Shown here: positions 9,734 to 20,809 of the stretch, piece by piece | Numbering within the stretch: position 1 is the stretch's first letter | How the letters are laid out: each line of letters starts with the position of its first letter | Source of the DNA: Cryptomeria japonica | Taxonomy: Eukaryota > Streptophyta > Pinopsida > Cupressales > Cupressaceae | Reading direction: 5' to 3' | DNA length: 64,000 nucleotides | Assembly: GCF_030272615.1 (NCBI RefSeq) | Contig: NC_081414.1 | Coordinates: 770,107,653 to 770,171,652 of the forward strand | Position numbers and translations under genes: made by a program | The notes under the pieces: model-generated | Seen by the model: the letters and a program-made list of their open reading frames with translations, nothing else | The model's database searches: none | What the model was told of the DNA's origin: nothing

Positions 9734-10986
9734 TATTGGCATTCTGATACTAATTTGTATGACCGGTAAATGCTATGGTTGTCATTGTTGGAAAAATCAT
9801 CTTCTTAGTCTTCACAGTTCATCGGTAATGAGTAGACTGTCAAGCAGTGAGCAGATCGACAAGAAATGAGTAGACCGAATAACAGTAAAAAAGATCAGCT
9901 AGTGGTGAGTAGATTGGTAGAGAAGAGGTTCACCGACTAAGCAGAGTATAGACTGATATACAAGAGGAAATTGTCTAGACAAGTTTTGATCGGTACATTG
10001 GAAGAGTCGGTAACAGATAGACTAGTAACCTTTAGTTACAACCAGCTAAATCGAGAGTCTTCTCTAGTCAACCGGTGGACTTATAAGCATGTTCAACTAT
10101 ACTGATAGAGATTCCTGCATGATTTCATAGGCATAATTTAAGGCCTGACAACAGAATTTTGAAAGGTATGTTTCTGAGGGAAAGTTGGTGATAGACTAAA
10201 AGGTCTATAAATGCAAATATCTCATTCTGGAGATGGTTAGTGTCAAGGTGAAAAAGGAGAATGTGAAAGTAGACACAGGGGGAGTGTAAGAGACTGCAAA
10301 GCTAAATGACAGATGACTGGTAGAGTGGTGACTCAAGTGATAGAGGACCGGTAGTGTGATACTCAAGGATCAGTAAATCGGCAGAAGGCAGAGCTGATAG
10401 TGCATTCAAGAAATCAGAGTTGTGTAGAACAGACACAACCAATGTAGATCTAGTGTCATTCTTTGGTGTGATTTGACAAGGCAAATGAGTAGCAATTTTA
10501 GCAAATCATCAATTTGTTGCTTTCTAATAACTGTAACTTAAATCCCTTAACTAGGTGGACTTTAACAGGTCCCATTGTTAAAATCCCTTAACTAGGTAAC
10601 ATCTTGATTGATGTTCTAAGTCCTTTAACCAGGCTACCTTTAATAGGGTAAAGGCACTAACTGACCTTGTTCAAAATCCCTTAATCAGGTGGCACCTAAC
10701 TGTGCCTTTGTAATCTCCTAACAAGGATGGCTCTTAACCGGGCATACTCCAGAAGAGTACAAATTTTGTGAGCTCTTACTCACACTGTGGTTTTCTCCCT
10801 ATTGGGTTTCCACAAGATAAATCTGTGTGTCTTTGTGTATCTTTTCATGTATTCTTAATTCTCTGTAATAAATATTTATATTGGTGAATGGTAAACTAGT
10901 TCAAACTTAAAGTAAAAGTTTCAATTGGTTAAAACTGGTAATGTACTTATTCACCCCTCCCCTCTTAGTACCAGTTGGGACTAATA
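9734..10986 (+). repeat. 3' LTR of element A
   Basis: It is about 1253 bases. It starts TATTGGCATTCTGA where TGTTGG is expected and ends ACTAATA where CTAACA is expected; both ends fit C-to-T/G-to-A decay. The boundary comes from the purine tract and from alignment to the 5' LTR. Confidence 0.8.
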
Positions 10987-13705
10987 GAAGTTTGTGGCTT
11001 CATAGCCTTAGATGGTTTTCCAAAGTGTCTTGGTGATGGAGGAAGAGACATTAGTGAGAGTACGGGTTCTATCTTATATCCATCCATGTCGGTACTTGTG
11101 ATTTTCAATTTCTTTTCTAAGTCTTTTATCAAAGTTTCTACACTTTCAAGTGCAGAGGCTGCTCTATTATGAGGAACAAAGGTATCTGTACATTGTTTTA
11201 ATGCATTACAGGTGTAGCTTGTATCAATAGGAATACTAACTTCAACTCCATTATAAGGAAATTTCAAGCACTGATGGTATGTAGATGGAACTGCTTGCAT
11301 TTCATGAATACATGGCCTTCCCAACAAGATGTCAAGTATGAAAGAGGAAGGTCAAGCACCTAAAAAATAATATCCCTCTCCATAGGTCCTATCTTGATTG
11401 ATAATAGTACCAGATCTTTAGAGGTTCTCTCTTCTTCCTCATAAGCTTTGATTGTTATTTTCTTTGTTGGACCAATGACATGTTCAGAAAATCTCAATTG
11501 TGTCAGTAAACTGTAGGTACAAATATTCAACCCAGCGCCTCCATCTATCAAAACACATTTGACTCGGTCTTTATGGATCATAGCTTCAATGTGCAATAGC
11601 TGGTTATGTGAGTGATTCAGTGAATTGTCATCTTCTTCAGAGAAGGTGAGGTAATGAGGCAAAGTCAGGTGACCCACCATAGATTGAAACCAGTCCACAT
11701 CTAAATCTTTAGGGACATTAGTAGTGAGCAAAGATTTGTCCAGGATCTCTTTATGAGAAGAAGAGATCTTAAGCAGTTAAAAAATGGAGATTTGAGCGGT
11801 AGTACGTTTCAATTGTTCGACAATGCTATAACTAGGAGATGATGCTGAAGCCAGTTGCTTAGATTTATCTGTGATCATATCTGGTAGTCTTTTTGATGAA
11901 GTCGATAGGTTTGATGTTGTTTGATTAGGAGTTGAGGAACTAGCTCCTTGGAGGGTAACCTTCTTTTGAGCACGGGTTACAGCATTTGCAGTTTGCATTT
12001 TATTTTGTTTATCATCGACTACGATCACGTCGCAATACTCAGATTGGGAAGATTCAATCATGTTGATCACATTGTCATTGTTGGCGTAGATGTAATTGAA
12101 TTTGGCACATCTTTAGATTTAGAGGATTCTCCTTGTTCATAAGTAGGTAAAGGATCTTTGAAGGCTTTGTGATTTACATTAGTCGTGTGATTTCCAACAA
12201 AAAAATTTCTAGCATTGATGAGATCTTGAATCTTGTGTTTGAGTTTCATGCAGTTGTTTATTGTATAACCCTTGTTTCGATGATATTCATAGTACTTGTT
12301 TTCCCTCCACCATTTGGATTTAATTTCTAAATCATATGGTCTAGAGTTGCTAGGAAATGTGACAAGATCATTTGCCAATAAAGTTTTAAGAGCTGATTCA
12401 TACGATTCTTCCAAAGGAGTGAAATTGCGTTTAGGATTTGAAAGCCAAGGCTTCTCTTTAAACCACTCTTTTGATTTGTTTGGAGGGTTTTCTACTACAG
12501 TTTTAGCTGCTTTGAGAGCTTGTGTGCCACTAGCCAAATTAAATATTATAGGTTTTGAGTTTAGTTTAACAGTGTCCACCACTCCATCATTAACAATATT
12601 CATGTTGTTATCTTTTCTATATTTCCAGTATTTGTTCTTTTCTTTTTGAACTAGGGCCTTGTTGTGTTTCTTTCCAAAGTGATATATCTCCTTTCTTTAT
12701 AACAACATCTTCCATTCTAAGGGCACTATCTGCCATTTTGTTGAATGAAGGGTACAATTGCATTTGGATATTGTACTTCAATTCAAGGATCAATTTATTG
12801 ACAAAGATATCCATTTTCTTAGAATCTAGAATAGGTCATGAATATCTAGAGAACATCTTTCTCCAACATTGAAAGAAGGTGAGAAAAGGTTCTCCTAATT
12901 TCTATTTTGTATTGCAAAGCTCGATCATAGTGAGTGGATGATGAATGTTATAGGAGTATTATTGGATAAAAAATTCAATTAATTCCTCAAAAGATTTAAT
13001 TCCCATAGGTAGGCTTGAAAACCATTTCATAGCTTGTCCTCCTAAACTCCTCAAGAAAAGGCACATGAGATATATTTGTTCATGCATGAATTCCATACAC
13101 AAAGCAAAAAATTCTCTGACATAGTCTTGACGATCTGCCTTACCGTCATATTTGTCAAAATTAGGAATATCCACTCTTGAAGGAAATGGAGGCATGTAAA
13201 GGTTCTTGTCAAACGGGAACATGCAGATTGTGTCTAAAGAATATTGAGTAGATGATTTATCCTTATTTTTCATTTCTATGATTTTAGTTTGTAAGTTTAG
13301 TACCTTATTTTTCTCTAGCCATGATAATCTTCATCATTTTTCGAAAATCTTTATCCTTGTGACAGCTATTTATGACAGCTTCTATAGGTTTAGAGGCTTT
13401 AGACTCACTAGATGAGGAATCACTGTCATTAGCATGGGTGTTGATATTGTCATAAGTATCGTGTTTAGCAGTTTCTCTTTCTTGCCTTTCTCTAGACATG
13501 GTGGGAGATAAGGATTGATAAAAATTTGGTATATTTGACGATGAAGGTTTGTTAGAGAGGGGGCCTTCCATGAAGAATGGATTCGTTTGTAATGAAAAGG
13601 ACTGTCATTTACCTTAAGCAGCTTTCTTACAAGAAATTCTAGTTTGAATAGGCATTTATAACTGATGTGACTGAGAGCTAGGAGTGATGCAGATGTCAAG
13701 ATCAA
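10987..13705 (-). pseudogene. Gypsy gag-protease remnant
   Basis: Broken open frames read leftward. At 13273-12959 is the retrotransposon Gag core (FDKYDGKADRQDYVREFFAL, then 'LGGQAMKWFSSLP'). At 12603-12067 is the Gag C-terminal part with a 'YEYHRNKGYTINNC' zinc-knuckle relative. At 11731-11360 is the aspartic protease with its LIDGGAG active-site loop near 11545. At 11327-10987 is the post-protease segment 'LGRPCIHEMQAVPSTYHQ'. Frames shift between segments and stops occur (for example near 12840). In an intact element these make a Gag-Pol polyprotein; here reverse transcriptase and integrase are absent from the window. Confidence 0.8.
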
Positions 13706-14587
13706 ATTGATGCTAGTTGCTCATTTAACGTAGTGATTTTAAGAGAAGTGAGTAAGACTCAGTCTAGTTTCAGGAATGATCTATCCTATATAAGACGTGA
13801 TCTAAGTAACTTAGTTTGATAAGTTTGATTGAACTAGCTGAAAGATGATCGACAAAATCATGCAACACAACGATAGGGGTACACTATCAAAATTTGTTTA
13901 TGCTCAGAATTATGATGACCAAATTTATGCTTGATGTAGACTGATTAGGAAAGTATGAAAATTTTGGAAAAGTGTGTAAACAGACAAGTTTCTAGAATGA
14001 CAAAATCAGAAATTCATACGACAGAGTAATAAGACCGAGACGACAATTTTGCAGCTTCCAGACGACACAGACAATTTCTCGTAGGAGTTGGTGCCTATAC
14101 TCGCATGACAGTTTAGTGTTCTCCAGATGACAATCTGATGAGGATAATATTTGTATGACAATATACTTAAGGCCAGATGATAATTCTCTAAGAACAAAAT
14201 GACAATTCTGAGGACCAGGATGACAATTCTGATAAGACCAGATGATAAACTAATAGGACCAATTTAGAGTTGTATGATAACAAGTATATAGCCAAATGAT
14301 AATTCAGTAGAATTGTATGATAGAAGAATGAACATAGATGATATTCTGACACATACAAACTTTTGATGACTCACAGAGACTATTTTTTGACACGGACAAA
14401 GTTTTGATCACTGACAAAGTTTTGATCACTAACAGAGACTAGTTTTTGATACGGACAGAGTTTTGATCACTAAGTTTTTGACATTGTTGATTGTTTTATC
14501 CAGTTTCACTATTTCAGTTTCAATTTCAGTTTCAGGGATGAAATCATAGTAAACACGCAAGATGTATAATGACTTCAATCACAACAT
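13706..14587 (-). other. Gypsy leader with degenerate short repeats
   Basis: No conserved coding is seen. About 14020-14340 carries many variants of GATGACAATTCT at irregular 20-35-base spacing, and 14360-14475 repeats TTTTGATCACT(A/G)ACA(A/G)AG several times. A primer site was not recognised. Confidence 0.5.
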
Positions 14588-16197
14588 GCTAACCCTACGG
14601 AAGTTGGCTTAGAGAATAAAACCTTTGCTTGTAGACTCAGGTACACACCAAATAGATAATTATAATATGACCATTGAGTCTCACGCAATGGATTCTCAAC
14701 ACTGTATTAGCTTATGCCAAATGCTAATGGGGGCACAAAATGGCAAGTATCTTGGGAGAGTTACTATCTCTGTTGCACAAAGATTATCCCCCTTTCAGAG
14801 GGTAATCAGTTAGCCTCTATCTTATAGTTCTTAGTCAGGAATTCCATTTGAAATTACCCCTTGAAGTCATGCAAGCATGATTGAGGCCTATAACTCGACA
14901 AGGTACCAAAACACGTTGTAGTCACATAAACATGATTGAGACCATGAGGCCCTACAAAATGCTCGATATGAGAGATCTCAAAGAGAAAACTCAAATAATC
15001 CCGCCCTTTGAGACTTTAATCACCAGAGGCCTATTTATTATAGTGAGTTGGAATGCTCAGGTCCAGCTATACTCACTTGGGTCGTTCTCACATGGTGATT
15101 ACTTTTTCCCACTATGACAGGCCCACTAAAGGTACACAAATCTCAAATTTAGAAAAAGCTTCGAGGGTCTAGATTTATGATTGTCTATGCAAACAAGAGC
15201 ATACTCTCCTACCTCTTAGATTTTTCTTAAAACACAAAAGACTGATTTGTTCATTAACTAGATAAAAATAATAATTAAACTAAGTATGCAAAAAGTAAAC
15301 TAAAATGCAATAATCTCAAAGCATAATATCTTCCATGACTCTAGAGAAAAAACTGGACAATAACAATAAATCTCCAAGGTGTTTTGAATGAGAGATGAAG
15401 GCTGAATTTATAGAGACTCAAAAGAGAGACCAATGGTCAAGATCGATTAACAATGAGTGGTTGAGATTTCTCAAGAAAAAGCACAATCCAGGTTAATTGA
15501 AATAATTGAGAGATTAGATTAAGTTATTCTTGAGATAGATTCCAATTATAGCTTGATTGAATGCATTCAAATTATAAGTTTGAGTTTGCATTGGAGATAA
15601 ATTTAGTTGATTCCATACACTTTTCTTTAATTCGCTCAAGATTTTTATTTAGAAAAAGTCTTTTCAATATAATTGAACCTCTTTCCTCAAGAAAAGATTT
15701 GAGTTTTAATTTTCAGAGAAAATGATTAATTCAATTTAATTGTTTTTTCTGATTTATCAAGTCATCTAGATTTTAGAAAAAGAAATATCTTAAGTTTGAT
15801 TTCTTCTTTGATTTTAATAGTTTTCTTTTGTAGATTAATTCCTCTTTTTATGATTAATCTTTTTTTGTAATATAATTCCTCTTTTTGTGATAAGTCTCTT
15901 TTTGTAAATTAATTCCTCTTTTTATGATTAAATAGCAAATTTATTTATTAATTAAATATGCTAGGATATTTAATTAAATAAATAGGATAATTGATCAAAA
16001 TATTTTACTTGGAATGATTAATTAATTAAATAAATATTTAATTAATATTGAGTGATTAATTTGCCATGTAACATTAATGATTGAAGAATTAATTAATTAG
16101 GTACTCAAGGTTGATTTAATTGTCTTTGGTTAGGACCTTGGTGATGCTGTTGAGATTAGAGACCCATGGTTTAGGTGACCATTTTTAGGGTATTACA
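14588..16197 (-). repeat. 5' LTR of the gypsy element (inner edge approximate)
   Basis: The outer edge TGTAATACCC (read leftward from 16197) is firm because F's gag continues right after it. The inner edge at TGCTAACCC (14588) is a guess from the TG/CA rule. The stretch 15750-16110 is very AT-rich with many ATTAATTAA-like runs. Confidence 0.55.
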
Positions 16198-16199
16198 GG

Positions 16200-16659
16200 A
16201 AGTTCCTACACCATGCCTACATTTGATGCTTTCACAGAAATGTTGATGGAACAATCTAAGTTGTTGAACATGGGGATTCTTAAGTCTTCAAAGTCCAAGG
16301 CTTTGGTTGCTAATGAAGGGAATCAAGACAAAGGTTCCAAAAAGAAGCAAAAGTAATCTAAGTCAAAGCCGCAAAAGGAAAAAGAGCAATCATCCTCTCC
16401 ATCACAAGGCGAACCTTCATCCTCTTCCAAGAAGGGGAATACACCTAATAAGGAGAAACCAACTTGTGCTGATTGCAAGAAGTATGGTCATGATCAGCAT
16501 CATTTCCATGCCAAAAAGGTTGATGGGTTAAAAAATCTCCTTAAGAAGAAAAAAATCAATTTTCTATCCACCTACAACAAAAAGGAATTATCTCCTTCCA
16601 CTTCCTCACATTCTAAGGGAAAAGGGAAAGCATTTATGGCTAAAGTAGGTTCTTCATAG
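16200..16659 (+). pseudogene. Gag C-terminal remnant of element F
   Basis: One frame reads 'MPTFDAFTEMLMEQSKLLNM', a Ser/Lys-rich linker with one TAA, then a CADCKKYGHDQHHF unit, a CCHC knuckle whose last Cys is replaced, then a basic stretch ending at TAG 16657-16659. This layout is usual for plant Copia Gag just before protease. The upstream part was displaced by the gypsy insertion. Confidence 0.7.
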
Positions 16660-16663
16660 CTAA

Positions 16664-16833
16664 CAAGGCATCAACCTTTTTCCCATTCCCATAGTGAGTG
16701 ATCTGGTAGATAGAGAGAAGATTGGTAGACAACTTAGGAACATAAAGAACATTCTCAAATGTCCATCATCCATGGAAAATAAACCTTTCCCTTCTACTTC
16801 AACTTGTGTATCATCACCTTTGCGCCCGTAGCC
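16664..16833 (-). pseudogene. Inverted Copia protease fragment
   Basis: On the minus strand one frame reads 'ENVLYVPKLSTNLLSIYQIT' (about 16700-16770). This is the hallmark segment downstream of the aspartic active site in Copia protease, preceded upstream by an MDDGH stretch. It lies in opposite orientation between gag and reverse transcriptase of F. Integrase, expected next, is missing. Confidence 0.75.
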
Positions 16834-17747
16834 AAGATGAACTCCTTTCTCTTGACACTTTCTATTGTCGCAACTCATGATTGGGCTATCTATTAGATGG
16901 ATGTGAAGAGTGCTTTTCTTCATGGGCATCTTGATGAGGAGATATATATGGAGAAGCCGTAGGGTTTCATCCATGATTCTTCATTGATTTTCTAATTGAG
17001 GCAATCTATCTATTGCCTTAAGCAGACCCCTAGGGCTTGGTACACCAATATGGATTCCTTCCTTCTCTCAGCAGGGTTCACCAGGTGTCATTCCGATCTA
17101 AACATCTACATTTTGCAATAGGATGACTCACACTTGATACTTGTTCTCTATGTTGATGACTTGATCATTACAGAGCCCACCTCATCCATCATTAGCAGTG
17201 TCAAATCTGCTTTGCAAGACAGATTTTCTATGACTGACTTGGGTCTTTTGCACTACTTTCTCGGGATAAAGATTTACAGTCACCTTTTGGGATTACACTT
17301 TCACAACCCAAGTATGCTTGTGATGTACTTGCATGATTCCACATGGCTGATTGTAATCTTGCATTGACTCCCTTTCTTTTAGGAGTCAAGATTGAGGATA
17401 AGTGTTGCACTCCACTTGTTGATGGCACATTGTATCATCAAATTGTGAGTAGTCTCATCTACATAACTCACACAGGCCCTCACATTTCATTTCTGGTTGG
17501 CATGGCTTCATACTTTATGTATGAACCACATGAGCTTCATTGGAAAACCGCTAAACACATCTTACACTACACACAGGGTACACATCATTATGGGATTCAC
17601 TATATAACAGGTACATGACTTTGCTTAGTTGGTTACACAGACTCTGATTGGGTTGCTGATCTTGATTATTATAAGTCTACTTTAGGTTACAGCTTCCATC
17701 TTGGTTCAGGTCCCATTTGTTGTTAGAGCAATAAGCAACATGCTATT
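16834..17747 (+). pseudogene. Copia reverse transcriptase and start of RNase H (element F)
   Basis: It begins 'VAKMNSFLLTLSIVATHDW', then 'MDVKSAFLHGHLDEEIYMEK', a decayed 'LKQTPRAW', and the catalytic LYVDDLII (YVDD at 17149-17160), then FLGIKI. The frame shifts near 17340, and the connection region follows ('SLIYITHTGPHISFLVGMAS') with the RNase H start 'GYTDSDWVADLD'. Stops mostly replace Gln codons. It would have copied element RNA into DNA but cannot now make an enzyme. RNase H is interrupted at 17747. Confidence 0.9.
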
Positions 17748-18739
17748 GGGTGAACTCACAATACTGGTTCCCACTTTTTGACCAACTTTGACACTTATAT
17801 GAATATTTTGAAAAAAACCTTCACTTTCCGACACCTATAACTTTTAAACCGTTAAGAATTGGAAGATGATATAAACTAGTGATTTTTAACATCTTGTTTG
17901 TAGATTCTAAATATATATTTTTCAAATTTGTTTGAATAAAATTTTATTGATTTTTCCATCTCCCTCAAAAAGTAGTTTTTTATAGCAAACCACATTTTTT
18001 AAGAGTGATGTGCATCCTGAAATGCATAATTTTTTTTTTATAAATGATAAAAACTTAATTCTTTTGAATTTTAGTTTGTAACATCAATACCCAGGGCATG
18101 CAGTTGGTTTGATAGTGATATGTTAAACATTTTTCATTTTATAAAGTGTTGAATCTCGACTAATTATAATTTAGATATAGGTGTACGTTTGAACACATAA
18201 CTTGTTCTATATATATCAAAATTCAATTTTCTTTTTTTTGTTAGAAAGAAAACATCAATACCTAGTGCATAGATAATTTTTAGAATTTTTTTGAATTAGT
18301 TTACTATTTTTCCCAATGCATTGAATAAAGAAGTTCATGTTCGGTGAAAAACCTACATTCATAAGAAATAAAATAAAAATATATTAATAAAATTAAATAT
18401 ATTAAAAGTTATACTATTTGGAAATCTTATAATAAGGACTAAATACTTTTAAAAAAAACTTTTAAATGGATTAATTTGACCCCCCAAAAGCTAATGTAAA
18501 ATTGGTTTTTTATCAGCATTTGATAGATGCAAAGGAGACTCCATTGCAAGTATGATTTAGAAGTAGAGAGGTTCTATCCAAGAAATTTTGACCTAAGAGC
18601 CTTTGATTTAACTCTCTTCAATTAATTACTTAAAATGGGACCTCTTAAAGCTTAAATCATTATATTTTTTAAAAAATGTATGATTTCAGCAAAAATCAGG
18701 ACATACCAAAAAGTGGGAACCAGCTTTGTGAGTTCACCC
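17748..18739. mobile_element. TIR element 1 (992 bp, MITE-like) inside RNase H
   Basis: Inverted termini of about 33 bases start GGGTGAACTCACAA on both sides and differ at two positions. TATT flanks it (17744-17747 and 18740-18743). It is AT-rich with no coding. Removing it with one TATT makes the RNase H reading frame continuous, which fixes the ends. The superfamily is uncertain; a 4-bp target duplication is unusual for common plant MITEs. Confidence 0.85.
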
Positions 18740-19105
18740 TATTCCTCTCTCTTTGACTGAGGCTGAGTATCAAGGGGTTGTTAACACAACAACTAAGGCT
18801 ATTTGGATTTAGCATATACTCACAGAGTTTGGGTTCTCCACTCCACGACTGATAGTTCTACATTGCAACAATCAGAGTGCTATTGTGATCTTGAAGAACT
18901 CGGTCCAACACTAATGGACCAAGCACATCAAGATACATATGCACTACATTAGAGAGTTGATTTAGGAGTAGGTCATTGACTTGCAGTATTGTCCTACAAC
19001 ATAGCAGGTTGCAAACATATTCACCAAACCTTTAACTAAGGGAAAGTATCATTAGTTGTGAGCTCCCTTGGGGGTGCAAGACATTTCATCAATGGGGTCA
19101 GTTCA
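18740..19105 (+). pseudogene. Rest of Copia RNase H (element F)
   Basis: It resumes with 'LSLTEAEYQG', the conserved acidic RNase H segment, then 'SAIVILKNSVQH', 'TKHIKIHMHYIREL' and 'VANIFTKPLTKGKYH', the usual Copia C-terminus. Several stops and a frameshift are present. Confidence 0.9.
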
Positions 19106-19285
19106 CTTCTCCTTCCTCTCTTATGGGCAGTGTTATCCCTTTCAACATTTGTGAGAGATTGCATTGCATAGGTTTACTTGCATTTTCATATTACACATGG
19201 GTCCCTATCATGGCCTAGTATCTAAGACCCATCTTGCATTGGTTAGCTTGAGTCTACATTTCCCTAAGTTGCACTTAAGGGGAGG
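19106..19285 (+). other. 3' non-coding region and purine tract of element F
   Basis: About 180 bases follow pol and end in CACTTAAGGGGAGG just before the LTR at 19286. Confidence 0.7.
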
Positions 19286-19361
19286 TGTTGGTGTAATTAT
19301 TTATTCTTATAGGATATAATTACACTCTACTTAATTTGACTTAGGATAATTCACCTCATCT
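19286..19361 (+). repeat. 3' LTR of element F, left part
   Basis: It starts TGTTGGTGTAATTATT after the purine tract and is cut at CATCT (19357-19361), the target duplication of element B. It resumes at 26806. Confidence 0.85.
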
Positions 19362-20530
19362 TGATGAATACTAAGAGGGGGGGTGAATTAGTATACCAAA
19401 AAATACTATAAACAAACCCTTAAATAGTTTAGTAGATAACCGGTACAACATATTTACTAATAAATCGGTTAAGATAAATGCAAACCAAATAGCAAACAAA
19501 GCATTCACCCACAAGAGCACAATCACCATAACACAAGATATTTGACGTGGAAACCCAAATGGGGAAAACCACAGTGAGCAAAAACTCACAAGTAACTATT
19601 TGCAGAATAGAAACTAGACCAGTTAAGGTCAAACTGGTTAAGGTCATACAGTGTTCTTCACCAGAACAGATCCTATTAAGAATCTAGATCTCTATTAGGA
19701 GAAAAGTCCTGTTAAAGACTACCTTGGTAGAGGATTTTAGATCCACAGTTGTGAACCACCTTGTTAGAGGATTTACAAAGGCTTTGCCAGGCCTACCTGA
19801 TTAAGGGTTTCAGACTTGTCAAAGATGTGAGTAATCAACAAGTGAGTGATCTAGCTAATAGCACAATTTGCTTAATTAGATCCTTGATAGATCATTGCTA
19901 ATGCATTTTAGCATTACTTCAGTCTTCAATATCTCCACACTCTATCTCTTCACACAGACTTAATCTTCTCTTCAATGATTACACATAACCTCACATACAT
20001 TCTCTCATACATGCAAACCCTAGACATGATGTCCTTATAAAGGAATTTGATTTCATGTCAGTCCAATAGGATTAGATTACAAGTTCCTAGGTTTAGTGCA
20101 TCTGGACACATTTGGTAACATGACACAAAATCACCGCCAAAGTGTCGGTGGATGATAACTCATCACACATTACAGAAATATCAGTTGGTAACTCATCACA
20201 GAGTAATATTTGTTGGTAACTCATCACAAAGTAATACCGGTTTGACAAAAATGAAGACTGGAAAATATTAACTACCACTTGGGTCCTTCATACCGCTTAG
20301 GATCCTCAAACCATTTCTGATCCTCGAACCACTTGGGGTCTCCATACCACTTGAGTTCTTCAGTCAATCTATGACTGATAAACATCTTCTGCAAAACACT
20401 GATAGTCTAAAGACTATACATTCAATAATACACAATACCAGTTGGAGCAATTACCGGTTGAGCATAACCCATATGACAAGAAAGTGTGTGTCCATCAATG
20501 ACAATCAAAAACATCATCAAAATGCCAACA
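19362..20530 (-). repeat. 3' LTR of element B
   Basis: 1169 bases on the minus strand. It shares with the other LTRs the GTGG...CCCATTTGGG...CCAC hairpin (about 19548-19574), the U5 pyrimidine box next to its end and small hairpins around 19690-19720. Confidence 0.9.
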
Positions 20531-20760
20531 ATCTCCCCCTTTGACATTGATGGCAACACTTAGGAAAATTTTGACATCTAAGTGTTTGACAGTAAAAATG
20601 CCAGAATCAAAATTACTCCCCCTAAGCATATACACTATCCCTTTCTATAGAAATTACAATATACACTACTCCCCCAAAATGGTAACATGAAAGTATACAT
20701 GAAATGGTAACATTCACCAAAATTTTAAATACTACTCCCCCTTTGCCAACAATGACAAAG
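20531..20760 (-). promoter_or_regulatory. Cluster of four purine-tract-like blocks before the 3' LTR of B
   Basis: On the + strand, CTCCCCCTTTG (about 20533), CTCCCCCTAAG (about 20615), CTCCCCCAAAA (about 20669) and CTCCCCCTTTG (about 20734). The first abuts the LTR and should prime plus-strand synthesis. Multiple copies are a Sirevirus trait. Confidence 0.7.
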
Positions 20761-20809
20761 TAATACAGAATAACCCCTGTTTCCTTATATATAAAAATAG
20801 AGTAAATAT

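Larger units (their letters stand above)
1..10986 (+). mobile_element. Element A: pol-less Sirevirus-like Copia LTR retrotransposon, left end outside window
   Basis: Direct repeats at 1-586 and 10403-10986 are the matching parts of two LTRs; the full LTR is about 1.25 kb, so the element starts roughly 670 bases left of the window. The order is LTR, initiator-Met primer site, ORF1 (coiled coil then zinc knuckles), ORF2, purine tract, LTR. I find no protease, integrase, reverse transcriptase or RNase H of its own; the pol fragment inside it belongs to nested element E. Long LTRs, a coiled-coil/knuckle Gag and repeated purine tracts are Sirevirus (Copia) traits. Many nonsense changes show it is old. 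Its right end abuts a gypsy element that it probably interrupts. Confidence 0.85.
10987..16197 (-). mobile_element. Ty3-gypsy element, 5' part only
   Basis: Reading leftward: LTR (starts TGTAATACCC at 16197), leader with repeats, gag, protease. The rest of pol is cut at 10986 by the end of element A and presumably continues left of the window. It splits the gag of Copia element F, so its right end is a clean insertion edge. Confidence 0.75.

Noticed and set aside
15750-16110. AT-rich stretch as a replication origin or matrix attachment site
   Set aside because: It lies in the gypsy LTR; AT-richness alone is not evidence.
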